From Niebla homalea (taxonomy: Eukaryota > Ascomycota > Lecanoromycetes > Lecanorales > Ramalinaceae): a stretch of 64,000 nucleotides of DNA. The translations under genes and the position numbers were made by a program. Below are positions 22,672-35,384 of the stretch, in pieces (positions within the stretch are counted from its first letter, which is position 1; every line of letters begins with the position of its first letter). Location: NCBI GenBank assembly GCA_019925105.1, contig JAHGAU010000001.1, forward strand, positions 2,852,001-2,916,000, written 5' to 3'. The notes beneath the pieces were generated by a model. It did not search any database and had not been told where the DNA came from. It saw only the letters and a list, made by a program, of their open reading frames with translations.

Positions 22672-23465
22672 ATGCACTTTATCACCCTTATCACCTTCAC
22701 CCTCACACCCTTACCATCACCCTCACCATCACCCTCACCATCACCCTCACCATCACCCTCACCATCACCCTCACCATCACCCTCACCATCACCCTCACTT
22801 TCACCCTCAGCCTTATCTGCACCCTTACCCTCATCACACTCACCCTTACCATCCTCACCCTCACCACCCTTACCACCCTCACCTTCATTAGCCCCATCAA
22901 CCTTATTACCCCTATTACTTTCACATTTACTACCCTTATTACACCTACCAACCTCACTAACCTTACCATACTTACCTGCACCTTTATCCTTACCTAAACC
23001 CTTACCCTTATGACTATTGGCTTTATCACCCTTATCGCTTTTACCTCTACCCTCACCCTTACCTTTATTAGCCTTATTATCCTTATTACCCCTATCACCC
23101 TTACCCTTACTGAGTACCACCCTTAACACCCTTACGACCCTTAACACCCCTATTAACCTTATTACCCTCACTACGCTTGACTGTACCTATACCTGTACCT
23201 TCACCCTTACCTGCACCTTTACCCTTAATTGTACCTTCATCCTTACCTGTACCCTTATCATTACCGCCCTTATACCCTAATAGTAGTAAGGCTGGTGAAG
23301 GTGATAGTAAGGTCAGGTCAGGTAAGGGTGATGAGGGTGATGATTCTGATGAGGGTGATGAGGGTGGTGAGGGTGGTGAGGGTGGTGAGGGTGGTGATGT
23401 TGATGGGGGTGGTGAGGGTAATGGGGGTGATGGAGTTGATAAGGGTGAGAATGAAGGTGATGAAA
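22672..23465. repeat. Strand-asymmetric satellite, C-rich then G-rich
   Basis: From 22672 to about 23279 the + strand is built of CCCT, ACC and TTA words and almost lacks G; 22706-22798 is a regular 12-bp array of ACCCTCACCATC. After about 23283 the composition flips: GGTGAGGGT units (regular at about 23358-23395) and GGTGATGAGG words, with almost no C, to about 23465. The open frames through it (for example SPSPSPSPS or VMVRVMVRV) are products of the repeat. It is telomere-like in composition (CCCTTA) but is not the canonical CCCTAA array. Confidence 0.85.
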
Positions 23466-23494
23466 TAGGTAGTGTATATTTTGCATTTAGGAAC

Positions 23495-23539
23495 TTCTAA
23501 ATTCCAAATTCCGCATTGTCCTCTTTGCACGTATGGCCC
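23495..23539 (-). repeat. Inverted arm B, copy of the NACHT-ankyrin 3' tail
   Basis: Minus-strand partner of 22555-22599. On the minus strand it reads YGGPYVQRGQCGIWNLE, against YGPYVQRGKCEVWNLE in the relic gene. An 18-bp word CATGCGATATCGGCAGCA next to it (23547-23564) is also at 22520-22537, but in direct, not inverted, orientation. Confidence 0.85.
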
Positions 23540-23564
23540 GCCGTACCATGCGATATCGGCAGCA

Positions 23565-25467
23565 TTGGTGGAAATAACAATGTCATCAAGAAATGATGGA
23601 GATGCCACAACATCCTTGGGATTCTTGGGTTGTGCGGAGTTTTTCCGGAGCAGTCTGAGATGAGACATGAGCATGTGCAGGATGTCACACCCGTCCTGGA
23701 AATCTTTTCACTTACAATAAGCTGGAAGCCCTGAGTGTTGATCCGGCTTCAACCTCATCCAAGAACAGCGTCAATTCCACGTCGACACATCCACGCATGG
23801 TAGTTGGTCTCGCGAACTTCTCCTTCAACATCATCATCATTGTATGATAGAATAGCCAGATGCTAGTGAATCTCTCCTTCCACTCTCCCAGTTAGTCAGT
23901 CAGTCAATGAAGATTCTTGATTTGCAAAACAGTGGGCTCACTCACTCACCCCCTAACAAACGATCAACGAACGGCTGCACGCGCTCCTCCTCACTCGTCC
24001 ATCATATCTAAGATTGCAGTGGCAGGCAGCTGCAAACCCCCGGCCCCCCTCCCCTTTTGCCCGACTCACTTAATAACCTCTCCTTCTCCCCTCTGCTCCA
24101 CGGCTCGGACCATCCCCCCTCCCTCCAACTCATCACAGCACTGTATCAATTGTTCTGAGTCTGTCTATCAGTCTCTCTCGCCAACCATCGCCACCTGGGG
24201 AACGGGAACCTACCTACCTACTTGCATACATACATACATAAATGCATCGAATCACGTGTGGGACACCCACCTCAAGGGACGAAAGAGAGAGCATTGACTG
24301 CTTTGATCCAAATTCGTTATCTCTCTCAATCGAGAGAAAAACGTACGTACGTACGTACGTCTTGCTCGGGGGGGGGGTAATGAAACTCACCTACATGGTG
24401 GTGCTTCATCACTGCAGTGCAGTCTGCCTGCCCACCTTCCCCCCCTCCCCTTCCCAATCTCCCCTCCTCCCTGCTCCATGATCCAGCATTGGTTTGGGCG
24501 CTTTGCATACTCGTACACCCACTACCAACCATCACCACCCACCACGTAAATTTACCTGTGCGTTGAAAAAGAGAGGATACGCTAAAACCGGATTGTGCAT
24601 CTATAACTTTATCCTTTGTTGATCTTTGGAATGTATAGGGAGTTCAGTTGGTGCACAGGGAAAGAAGTAGACGCACGCGCACGGCTGGGTGGGTGGATAG
24701 TAGGCGTAGTGATTGATCCCCCTTTGATTATGGGACTGTGGGAGCGAGGGTGTGCAGGTTGCTGCGTGCAGTCGATCATGGAATGAGGAGGGAGAGAGGG
24801 AGAGAGGGAGAGAGGGAGAGAGGGAGAGAGGGAGAGAGGGAGAGAGGGAGAGAGGGAGAGAGAGAGATTCATGCACATATTCAGGGAAACCGATGTTTCT
24901 TTTATTATAAGAATAATAGTGAAGTTGGGAGATATTGGTGCTAGCTAAATTAGCTCGGGCTTGCGCCAGCTTTGCTCGTGTGTGTGTGTCATCACCGAAT
25001 TTATCAAACATGGAAAAGAAAGAGTCAGTTAGAACCGAAATGCAAACCTTTGAGAAAAAAAAAACCAGCCTCCTTTTTGCGAGCTCACGTCGTTCCAATT
25101 TCGTCCGTGATCGATTGCTCGACGGGTACTACCTTCTGTACGTCTTCGCTTTCCGTTTGGTTGAAAACGCCTTGATTAATCCGGCCGCTTGGCATGAAGC
25201 AAGATCGCTATTGAACATCCTCTTTCCTCATCTCTCCCTTTGCAAACCTGTAAGTTGATGACCTTAATCTTCGACCTATCTGCATCATCGTATCGACTGG
25301 TCCACCTCGTGTTTTATTCAGAATGTCCCATCCTCGCTCTGCACAGGACTCACGTCCTTCTCTCGCGACACTGTACGCCTGGGACTAGCCCTCGAATGCG
25401 TGCCGGACATGGCGCGTGGGCCACTGGGCGCTCTCCTCGCTTTTCCCGATCGGGGTGATCCTTTGAC
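23565..25467. other. Intergenic with microsatellites
   Basis: No gene supported. Simple repeats: CATA units at about 24224-24240, (ACGT)5 at 24341-24360, a poly(G) run just after 24368 and the 8-bp array at 24790-24866. Apparent proteins such as LSLSPSLPLSLSPSLP come from that array. Confidence 0.55.
24790..24866. repeat. GGAGAGAG minisatellite
   Basis: About nine tandem copies of an 8-bp purine unit (GGAGAGAG) with very little divergence, ending in a GA run. Confidence 0.9.
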
Positions 25468-28400
25468 CTATGCGACAATATAAGCCATCCGTTCCCTTTC
25501 AAGACTCCTACCAAAGACTGATGGCACGGGAAAAGATGGCGAACTCACCTCATCGCTCGCACTCGCCATGCTCAAGCGATTCACATCCTCCTCCTCGGTC
25601 CTGCTCAGCGGGCTCGCGAATTTAGGCTTCGTGCTGCTTGGCCCTGCAGCCAGCTTTGGAGGTCGAGCTGGAGCCAAGGATGATTGTGGCACCAAGGGGC
25701 CGTCATCCTTGACTTTGGGTGGACGAGGTGGTGCTGCACCTGCATCAGAATATCCACCGGAATCACTCACGACAGGAGAGAGTTGTCCTGGACCAGTGGC
25801 GGCGCCGTAGCGGGAAGTGCGCACACCTGGCATGTTGAATCGGCTCAGGGTCGGATCCGAGCCGAAGGAATCAGAGGTGGGTGACAGGCCGGGAGAGGAG
25901 CGCGCGCTGTGCCCGCCGTAATCTTTGGCTTTGGTTTCGAGCGCATGTTGGTAGCGTTGCGTGGGGCCTGGGCGGGGTTGAGGATGCTGGAGATTGAGAG
26001 AATTGCGGTGGGCTTGATATTTGGGATCTTCCGAGGCTGAAAGCTGAGAGGGGACGAGGGGAGAGGGAGGACGATTTGGCTCTAGATCTTCTTCTTCTTC
26101 TTCTCGGTCTTCTGCTTCCTCCTGGGGTGATTCCAAGGGTTCTTGGATGTAGGGTGGTTGATTTTGACGGCGACGGGAGGGTGACTCGAGGGAGTCGTTG
26201 GAGCGGATACGGTCATCCCCGCGATGGTCGTAGTGATCATTTGTGTCATACTGCTGGAGATCTCCTGATCGAGAAGCTTCCGAGAGAGGCCGCTCGCGGC
26301 GGGGGGGGCCATTGCGGAAGTTGTCGCCAATGGATGAGGCGGTGGTGCGAGACCATCGCGAGACTTTGGGGAAGAAGGAAGAATTGCTTGACCTGTGCTT
26401 GCGGCTCCTTTCTGCGCTTGCACTCGTCTTGGGGGTATTATCCGACGACTTTGCTGCGGCGGCAACTAGCTGAGCTTGAGGTGGAGTGGCCAGAGGAATA
26501 GAGCCTGGCCTAGGATTCTCCTTTGTCGGTGTCAGCATCTCCTCGTTGTTCTCGAATTGATGGTCGAGGATCTGTTGATCATGTTCATCCAGTTCTTCGT
26601 CCGCTTCTAAAACTGTGCTGACTCGATTTTGTGAGGCTTGACGATCACCCATGCTCTTCATTGCGCTGGGACCCCTTGATGGTGGGTTCGAGAAATAGCC
26701 AGAATTGCCTCCAGAAGAGATTCCGGGCTGCGGCTGAGGCTCGTATGTACTTGGATCAGTGGCTCTTAGGTTCTCATAGGAGCTCAAGGTTTGCGCTCGA
26801 GTATTGCCCGCCGATGGTCTGACATCCTGACCTGTTTTCAAGTCCTGTACTTCGGACAGAAGATGGTGGAGCATATCTTCAATCTTGCCGACGTCGTTTT
26901 GATTCCGACTACTGAGACCCTGTAAGGCACGTCTGAAGACATTGCGTCTCTTGCTTGATGTGTCTTCACTGTCCTCCTCTCGTGACAAGCGTCGGACGGA
27001 TTTCGGTGCTGAATTGGGTTGAGGTCGAGGCCCTCCCAAGGTTATCTTCTGGACAGCATTGTCATGTTCCTTCCTGTTGGCTTCGGCAAGGAGGTCATCC
27101 TGTTCTGCAATGAACTTCTTCATGTCATTAAAGGAAGTGCGCATTTCTGCTGCACTCCGCACCAGAGTAACGAGGATCTCCGTGTCACGCGCATTTCGTT
27201 GAGCATCCCGAACAGTGAGCTACACAAGTCAGCATGATGCCTATCAAAGGTGGTCGGGATCTTACATGGTCCATCAAAGCAACAATGTCCTTTGACTGAA
27301 TGCGATCGATACCATTGCCAGTTGCACTATCGTAGAGTGGGGAGCCCATCCCTCGAGCTAGCCCCGAATTCGTGCTGAGGTGTCTCGTATGGGCTTTGCC
27401 AATAAAAGGGTCGTCGCCCAGATCCAGACCTCCGTCATTGAAAGAAGTCGCGTCTTTGAAAGCAAGCTCCGGGCTTGGAACCCCTCGTTGTGGGCCAGAT
27501 ACATACCCTTCGTCTTTGGGTGGGCTCGGAGTGCCATCACGGCTCGTGTACGAGTCACGAGCGGTACCAAAATCGTGCTTGACACCGTAACCTCCCGCTT
27601 CCATACTTGGGTTAGATTTGACCTCATCCTTGTCTGACCAGTCACGCGATCGGGGTTTGCCCTGAGGCGAGGTTTCTGCGCTCTTGGCAACCTGGGCGGC
27701 GGACAAAGCACGGGCAGCGGCAGCTTTGAGACTCTCGTGAGCGCTAGAGTCTTTTGACCGATTGAAAGTTTCGTTAGCTTGAGGAGGAGTAGGATGATAA
27801 GGCCAGTGATCTCGGTTGCCATGCGGAGTGCCACCCATGGGCCCTTGGATAATGGACGGGTTGGTGCTGATGTCAGAATCCGATAGGTTGGCACCAATCT
27901 CCGGAATAGGGCTGCCAGCTGTAGGCACGGCGTTGTAACCATGCTCGGGTCTTTCATCCTCTGACCTAGCCACACTTTGGCGAGGCGACCCTTTAGAGGA
28001 GATATCGTGTAAGTAGGATTTGTTTGGTGAATGGGCTTGGTCTCCAGTGGTTGGTGACTGCGCTCTGGAGGCAACTTCCCCTGAGGCACTGTAGTCTGAG
28101 TCTCTTGGGACCTCCTTCTCTGGAGAATCGATGAACGATCTGTCCCCTTTCGAGCGTGTTGACAGCACGGATGTATCGAGCAAGGATGCAACGGCGGATT
28201 CAACAGCAACGGGGGTGCCCCGATATTCTGGATCTTTCCTTGCATCTACATTCTGGTGCTTCTGACCTTCAACCACTTGTGAGAGTCGTGGAGCGTCCAT
28301 ACTGTCGTCGGTGTAGTTGGTCAGATGTCTGTAGTCCACGGTAGGGTGCCCATCATTCTCATCTCCAACGGTGGAGCGATATTCATTATTCTTCTCGTGC

Positions 28401-30766
28401 TCTCGTTGGAGCCACTCGTTGACATCGTAGTTTTCGTCGCGAGAGTGATGCTGATTGAGCACGTCTTCACCAGACTCCAAATGGATACCTTTGGGGCGAT
28501 TTGTCCGGTCGAAGGCACCAGAGGCTACAGAAGTCTCAGATTTAGCAGAGGCAGCACTCTTCCTTCGCTGGCGCTCATCATTCAGGGATGCCGAGCTGCG
28601 GTTGCCGCGATATGGCTGGGGATCTGCCTCGCTATCTTGACGACTTGACACGCTTTGAATCGGACTGAGGCCACGACCTTCATGGTTGTAGTCGTAGCCA
28701 TTGCTGTTCCGCTTGGAGTATTCGCGGGTGGCCAGATGTGCTGCGCCTGAAGCTGTCACCCCTCCGCCAAATATGCTGGCCTTTTCACCTTTGGCCGTGT
28801 GGTTTTCCTCTCTGGGGCTTTGTACACTTCGCGGACTTCCTTGGCTCAAGTCGCCTTGGGACAGATTGCTGTGGTGCGTTCCAAGACTGCTTTTGCGAAG
28901 CTGCTCTCCCTTGGCTTTTGTAGGTGTCCGGGACCCAGAGGAAACTTCTCGAGGCGATCCACGAGCCAAATGGCGAACCTCCGCTTTCTGCACCTCAAAG
29001 GCGGGCGATTTGGTCCGTTCGGTCTCATCTGAGAGGATGGAGTCCCTGGTGACATCAGAGCTATGGATGTCGCTCTGCATGGGCATCGGTGGGACGTCGT
29101 GCTTCTTGAAAACATCTTCACTTTCGGCATGACTTGCACTTCGGCTGTGGCTTTTGCTTCGCCTTCGCCTTCTGCGCTCTCTACTGTCAACGCTCGACCT
29201 GGAGTCACTGTGCTTCATGTCGTGCCGATTCAGCGCTGCAGCTGTCAAGATGCCACCTGCAAGGCCTCCCGCAGTGGCGTCCCGCAGATGATGCCCTTCC
29301 TTGCTTCTCTTTCTTCCAGAACTTCCCCCGTCATGAATCACCGTTTCCTCCGACATTTCCCGTTGTGATGTTCTCTCGCTGGGAGAATCCGATTTTCTCG
29401 ATCGTCGATACTCTTTGCGACCCTTGATAGAGTCTCCGGATAGCACTGTGCCGGCATCGTTTTCGTCGGCCTGAAGGACGACCTTGGGCTGACCAGCCAT
29501 GTCTGGTGCACTACTGTGCTTTGAGACCTTTCGAACTACCTTATCACTGCTTCCGGAGGTGACGGAACCCTCTTCAAATTTTTGCCTGGTCTTTTGAAGT
29601 TTTTGATTTTTCTTGAGAATCTCTAATTCGGGGAGCAGGCGGCGTATAGCCTTCTCAACAGTTTCAAGCAGCTGTGGGTTAGTGGCGGCTGACGATCGTG
29701 AGGTACCAGACCTGACGGAGTACTGATCCCCGGACTGGCGCTTTGCCGAAAGCTGGGAGTCCGTGACAAGGCTCGATTCTGTCCCGCTGCGAAGATCATC
29801 ATGCTGGTACTTGCCCGACCTTCGTCGTGGACTTTGCAGTGTCTCTGGTTGCTCGCTGCTGACGCTGCGACTCCTCGAGGTCTTGCTACTGCGTCTGTGT
29901 TTGCTGGAAATCCCCTCTCTTGACTTGGATGCTGCAAGCTTCTCCACTGCTTTATGTGCTATACGCTCCTTGCTCAGGCTTCTGCTTCGTCTCCGTGAAG
30001 GAGCCTTGAGGGTGTCGGTCGTCGTGGTCGCTGCATCGATACTGGCACTTCGGCTTCGATTCTTGGTTGGGGTGACGCTGGACTGCTGTTCCTCCAACAT
30101 GCTATCCGGCGGCATATCAGAGATCTCAGAAGGGTTTTGCTGCACCAGTCGGCCATCTTGTCGATCCGAGAGGGTGGAAAGATCGCTGCTCTGGTCTCGA
30201 CCCATGACTTCGATTTCCACCGGCGGATACCTGTGGGCGAGACTTGACTCTTCAGCGGCTGAGGTATAGGAGCTGACACTCTTGTCATCCGACGCCTTTT
30301 CTGTGATTTGTCTTGGGGAAGAGGGCGAATGTTGTCCCAGGGAGATCCTCCTAGTAAACGAAGGCTTTCGACCGTCCTTTGACTCCGAGACAGTGATGTG
30401 GTCGTTGGCGTTCTTGATCCGCCGGGCAGCTGATGGGGTGACCTTGACCCTGACACTCGGTCTCGACCGTACACCCGGATCTTTACCACCCTCAAAATAT
30501 TCAATGAGCAACGAGGTTTGTGATTGATTGGAGGTCTTGGTCAATCTGCTCTCGCTACCTCTATCCTGTTTATCCCGACGCTTTTTCACCGGCAACGTAA
30601 TCTCCCCACCGTCCTCTGGTATTGTGTATGAAGTCTTGTCGGTCCGACGTGAGAGGTCGGTAGCTAGGTCGAGATCTGTACCGCTCCCGGCAGTGGTAGG
30701 CTCAATTGGCTCAATGGGGGAGTCGGTGGGGGCTGGCAGAGGGAATTTGTGAGTTTCGACTCCCAT
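25468..30766 (-). CDS. Very large intrinsically disordered fungal protein (1750 residues)
   Basis: Two exons, 30766-27266 and 27219-25468, are joined in phase by a 46-nt intron (GTAAGA...TTGTGTAG) between ALMDH and LTVRDAQRN. The start is ATG at 30766; the frame opens upstream on GTG. The product has almost no hydrophobic core: it is rich in Ser, Arg, Asp, Glu and Pro, with RS-type clusters (SRRRSRSLSKERIAHK), one small Gly/Ala patch (GGLAGGILTAAAL), and a short ordered-looking region around the intron (DIVALMDH-LTVRDAQRNARD, then MRTSFNDMKKFIAEQDDLLA), probably a coiled coil. The N-terminal block including QTSLLIEYFEGGKDPGVRSR looks conserved. A last GTGAGT at about 25548 could start a 3' intron that would change the C-terminus. 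Function unknown; disordered proteins of this sort occur at fungal septal pores and cell ends, but I cannot assign it. Confidence 0.8.
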
Positions 30767-32575
30767 TGCGATTGGGTTTGGATAGGATGGGTACGAAGTC
30801 CACACAAGCTAATGCCGATTCCTCCTCTTTGACTCTGCGAGGTCGGGCATGTGATGTGCTCGTAAGTTGTACGTTCTCGAAGACCTTCAAGATGTGACTG
30901 GGAGGACGAGAGATTGGGCCAAGGTGGCGGACAAGGCGTGTAGCAATGAGCGTCGTTGGATGTCGGATGTGGGATGATTGATAGCTGCCACTGCGCGTGA
31001 GCGCAAAAGCGAAGGTAATATTCTGTTGGCGCTTTTGGTGCTGACTGCTGCTTCTCCTGTCCGGATTGAGGAATTCAAAGGTGTGGACAGAGTTCCCCCT
31101 CTTCAGTTACACAGCTACTTTCGTCTTCCGAGCTAATGCGACCCAAGCTTCACTCGTTGGAAAAAGACCCGACGGTGGTTGGGATGTAATCTTCAGCGTC
31201 ACCACTATGAGCGACTGTAGCTCCACGCGCCCGAGGAAGGAGAAAGAAGGAAAATGGGAGCAGAGCTGGGTGAAAGTCAAAAAGATGTGATGTTTGTAAA
31301 CTTGGATCTTTAGACTTTCCAGCGTTGAATAAAAAAGGCTGGGGCTGAAGCGACAAACAGTGGCCACTGGTGACTGGACAGCGCACCTTAACGGGGTGAC
31401 GGGTGACCGGGGCCTGGCGGGCCTGGGGGGCCTGTCGCCCTGGGCGCTAAATCGCACTCCCGCTACCTAGTCTCGCCGTGATGCTGCTCGTAATTGGAAA
31501 GTCGCAATTAATACTGTGGGTCTGAGAGGTTGAGGAGCAGAAGAGAGGGGGCTGGGATGGTGTGATCGACTGATCATGCGTTTTCTACGATAATGCTCGT
31601 CTATATTCCGTAAACGTCTGTAAGAGTGCAAGCTACATCTGCAATGCAGATGGGCAGATCTCAGAAGCGAGATATCACGATGAAAAGTATCACGAATTCA
31701 CGATGGAAAGGGCCGTGGCAACCAGTGCACGTGATTGATATGGAGACGGGATAAATCAACAAATCTCAGACTCGGAAAAATCGTCGCCGATACACCGGCC
31801 CCGCTCTTGTAGTCCAGTGAGACCTTCAACACACATCTTCTTCAGTTTAACATCCCCATCAATTGTATGGTTCAGGTCCCATCCCCCTCAAGATTGGACC
31901 TCAGTCCTCAAACTACAATGTACGCCGATATCTCGCGAACTTACTGCAAAGGATTGACGTACACATAACGGCTGAAAAGGCTGCAGCACGATATGGATTA
32001 ACACAATAAACTTTCTCTCCTGAAGTCCGCAGGCCCCACTCACCTCAAACGGACGACCCAACGGCGGAGGCGGAGTCCCCCCACCAGCGATAGACTTTCA
32101 AAGCATCTGCCATGTTTTTCCTTGATGCATCTCTCTGCGGCCATGCTTTCCGCCACTTCGCTCTCCCCACCAACAACCACTGACCCACTCCATCCCTTTC
32201 CATTTTACTTGGTGTTATCATTGGGATTTTCCTCTTTCCTGTGGAGTAAATTCTTCAAAGGTTGTCGTACTGGTGGTACAGTAGAGCCAACGAACGACAA
32301 ACTCCAGGCCTGCAATTGGCAATTGGTCTGCGGACCCCTCGCTTGACAACTCATCAGACCGCAAGCGCGCACACTGCGAGCACCGATCCCACCCGTAAGG
32401 CGGGCCACTCAGAAGACAATACGCCAACTTAAGCTAAGTATCATGAGTGAGGTGGGTAAGCATGATGATGCCCGAATGCAAGGAGGTATGTACGGAGTTC
32501 ATTAGGACGCTCGTCGAGTATAATGATGGCATGGCTATTTTTATCCCACTGCGGCCAGCCTTTCCTCTTCAGCTT
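30767..32575. other. Intergenic, promoter of the large disordered protein
   Basis: About 1.8 kb without a supported gene. A G/C-rich stretch with GGCCTGGCGGGCCTGGG words lies near 31410-31432. It also covers the 3' flank of the alcohol dehydrogenase. Confidence 0.5.
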
Positions 32576-33713
32576 CTAATCCTGCGCAACCAACACGCCT
32601 CTGTACCTCATACCTCCGTTGCCCATCTTCTCGAAAGCCTCTTGTATGCCCTCCTCAGTCATTGCAAACTCTTCCACCACAGGCCGAATGTCGTGTTCCG
32701 CACAGAACCGCAACATCTTCTGATGTACCGCTCGTGGCGCCACCACAGTTCCCTGGATTGTTATTCCCTGTTGTATCATTGGCAACGCCGGAAAGCTGAA
32801 GTTCCCCTCAGCGACTGTCAACGGGAATATCTTGGCTTCTGGCTTCAAGAGGGGCAGATACAGATCCCAGCTGGGTAACGCGTTGGTTGTCACAAGGAGT
32901 CGATCAACAGGGTCGCACCCTTCGATCTTTTCCTTCCCTGCTGTTGCGTAGAATTCCTTTGCGCCCAATGTCTCCATCGCAAATTTCTTCTTGCTCTCCG
33001 TCCCGCTGAACACGACTACTGTGCAACCCATCTTGGCTGCCATCTGAACTGCCAAATGGCCCAGCCCACCTACCCCAATGATCCCAACGCGCTCCGTGGG
33101 ACGTGTGTCATAGCCTGCGGTGGCATTCCAAACGGTGGCACCGGCGCATTGCAAGGGCGCTGCCATGGCGGGGGACATGTTTGAGGGGATGTGGAAAAGG
33201 TAGGAAGCGCGCCAGACGGTGTGGGATGCCAGGCTTCCGAGATCGTAATCGCCGTTGCCGTACCAGACGCGCTCGGGACAGTAGGTCTCCCGGCCTGTCA
33301 GGCAATGCTCGCATTTGCCGCAGGTCGAGTGAAGATAGCCGAAGCCGACGATATCGCCTCTTCAACCAGGACAGGAGACATCAGCGAATACCACGAGTGC
33401 CCTTCTGTAGGATAAGGAGCCTGGACCAAGAAGGGTGATGGGCACTGTTGTGGCATCACGCGAATGCACAAACTCACTTCTTGAAGTCCTTGACGGCAGT
33501 TGCGGTGGAGATGACTGCACCGACACCTTCGTGACCAAGTACTTGATCACTGTGGCGGACGTGTTCATCGGTACCGCAGAGGCCACTGTGGGAAATCTTG
33601 ACGAGCACTTGATCTCCGGTAAGAGGCGCATGATGGACGTTCGAACTGACAACCTTGCCGGTCTTCGAACCACGGAAGACGGTGAAGTCAATGCTGCCAC
33701 CTTCTGAACTCAT
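32576..33713 (-). CDS. Zinc-containing alcohol dehydrogenase, NADP(H) cinnamyl/ADH6-7 type
   Basis: Exons 33713-33478 and 33359-32576, with a 118-nt intron (GTGAGT...GTTGAAG) joined in phase 2 at DFKK-GDIVGFGY, give 339 residues. Catalytic zinc ligands are seen in SGLCGTDEH (Cys), GHEGVG (His-Glu) and LQCAGAT (Cys); the structural zinc site is the four-cysteine cluster CGKCEHCLTGRETYC. The Rossmann motif is GVGGLGHLAVQMA. These features place it in the medium-chain dehydrogenase superfamily near yeast Adh6/Adh7 and plant cinnamyl alcohol dehydrogenases, which reduce aromatic and branched aldehydes using NADPH. It is cytosolic by family. The chain is about 10-20 residues shorter than usual, mainly in the region between the catalytic Cys and the GHE motif. 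No related pathway genes are adjacent. Confidence 0.9.
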
Positions 33714-35384
33714 TTCCACAAAATTCTAGTATGCTTCCAAGACCGAGACTGTTGGCTTTCGTACGTACTGATCAGACGATTTGAAGTATGGTCTCAATTT
33801 AGACATCATGGGCACCAACAATACTTTATCTAAATCATAGTACTCTATAGATCAGCAGGACTGTCTTTCCAATAAGGTGTTCATGAATAAGCAAGTCACT
33901 ATCATGCACGTTGATGACCAATGCCAGGTACCAATACTTTACCATTCGCTGGCGCAAGCAACGGCCGGGCATCTCCGCTCATTAGCCAAGAACACGTAAT
34001 TAAAGTATTGGCTGAGCCGGTCACGTTTCTTGTCGGATGAAATTGAGTTCATGTGTGTAGAAGTCTTGTATTGCGGCCATACTCCGGCTGGAGAGCCTGC
34101 TACCAAATCATAGAAGTCATTGATAAGTATCGAATGAAGAGAAGGAGCCAAAAGGAGCTGTTTGAAATAACAAAGACTTTACGCTGGCTCCGTACAAAGG
34201 TCTCTGTACAGCCTACGTGTGAAACAAGTTGTGAAAATAAAGGTTGATGACAGATCCTCATGGTCTGATTAAGACTGGTCAAATGCTATTTTCTCGGGGA
34301 CCCACACACGATACATATCACAGCAGGCATTGTGTGCTGGACTCTTCAGAGCATTGATCATAGAGAGAAGAGGCATTTCGTATCAGAAGCATAGGTCTGT
34401 TAGGCCTGCATCGTGGAAGCCAATCATATTCGCTCTTCTTGATGCGTCATCACGATATACTGGATGTAGAGCTGGAGCACCTGGAGGGCCTTGCCGGGCC
34501 ATTTTGAAGGCCTTGGTTGGCTCTGAAACTCCGAGCAAGTGAAACAGACCCCAGCTATTCCGGGCAACAAAGAAGAAGATGCTGTCATTATCTTCGGCAT
34601 TTTGATGCTTTTGCGAACATGAAAATGCCTTGTCAAAGGCCCAGTGCCCAACAGCTTTCGTGAGATTGTGAAGGTCCTGAATAAAAGCACAAAAATAGTT
34701 TGTTAGCGCATGACCACGGGCAGCCAATATTTGGCATGGAGCATTACGCGTTAAAGAGCCTTAATCCGAATTACGAGGCTGAGTAGAACAATCTTGGCAG
34801 AGCCATTTCCCCGGTGACCAATCTCCATCCGATTTATCCCTGACTAATCTGAAAGAGGCATAGTGATTGCCAAGCTCACCCCCCTGGCCATTCTTCGTCT
34901 CCTGCAGGACCCCCGTAATCATCCTTCTGTAGCCCGAAAACATCTCATCTTCATCCATCTTCACCTACCAATCCATCACCTATCACCATCACTCACTTCA
35001 TCACCACCGACTTCATCACAATCGCTTCGATGGAGAGCATCACTTGAGGTGCTTGCACTTGACGGTAGAGAAGAGCGCACCCCCGCATTCAAGTCAGCCG
35101 GTCATTCCGGATCACGCTTGCCACTTTCGTTTCTCGGCTTTTCCTTTTCCTTTTCCTTGATCTCAATTTGGTCTTCGCAGCCATCACGCGATTAGCTTCA
35201 GCCCACTATCGCTCATCCGACGTCTTCGTCCTTTGAATGATATACAAACCTCAACATATAGCATACATATTTCTAATCAAAGAGGTGGAATCACACGACT
35301 GGCTGTAGCGTATCCGAGGTGGTATACGAGCCTTGCAACAAAAAGACAGACAATCCGACCGACCGTTCACTCATCATCTCCAAC
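33714..35384. other. Intergenic, divergent promoters
   Basis: Between divergently transcribed alcohol dehydrogenase and Flc-like genes. I see no supported gene. The last 400 bases are pyrimidine-rich with CATCACC/CATCTTC words, common in fungal promoters of strongly expressed genes. Confidence 0.45.

Noticed and set aside
22672..23280. Interstitial telomere array
   Set aside because: The words are CCCTTA, CCCTCA and ACCATC in irregular order, not CCCTAA tandem copies.
22672..23465. CRISPR-like array
   Set aside because: Eukaryotic context, no constant spacers; repeats are simple satellite units.
22658..23500. Histidine/proline- or serine/proline-rich proteins in the satellite
   Set aside because: All six frames are open because the repeat lacks stop words; they are repeat translations.
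24601..25098. Frames reading LSLSPSLPLSLSP
   Set aside because: Produced by the GGAGAGAG minisatellite.
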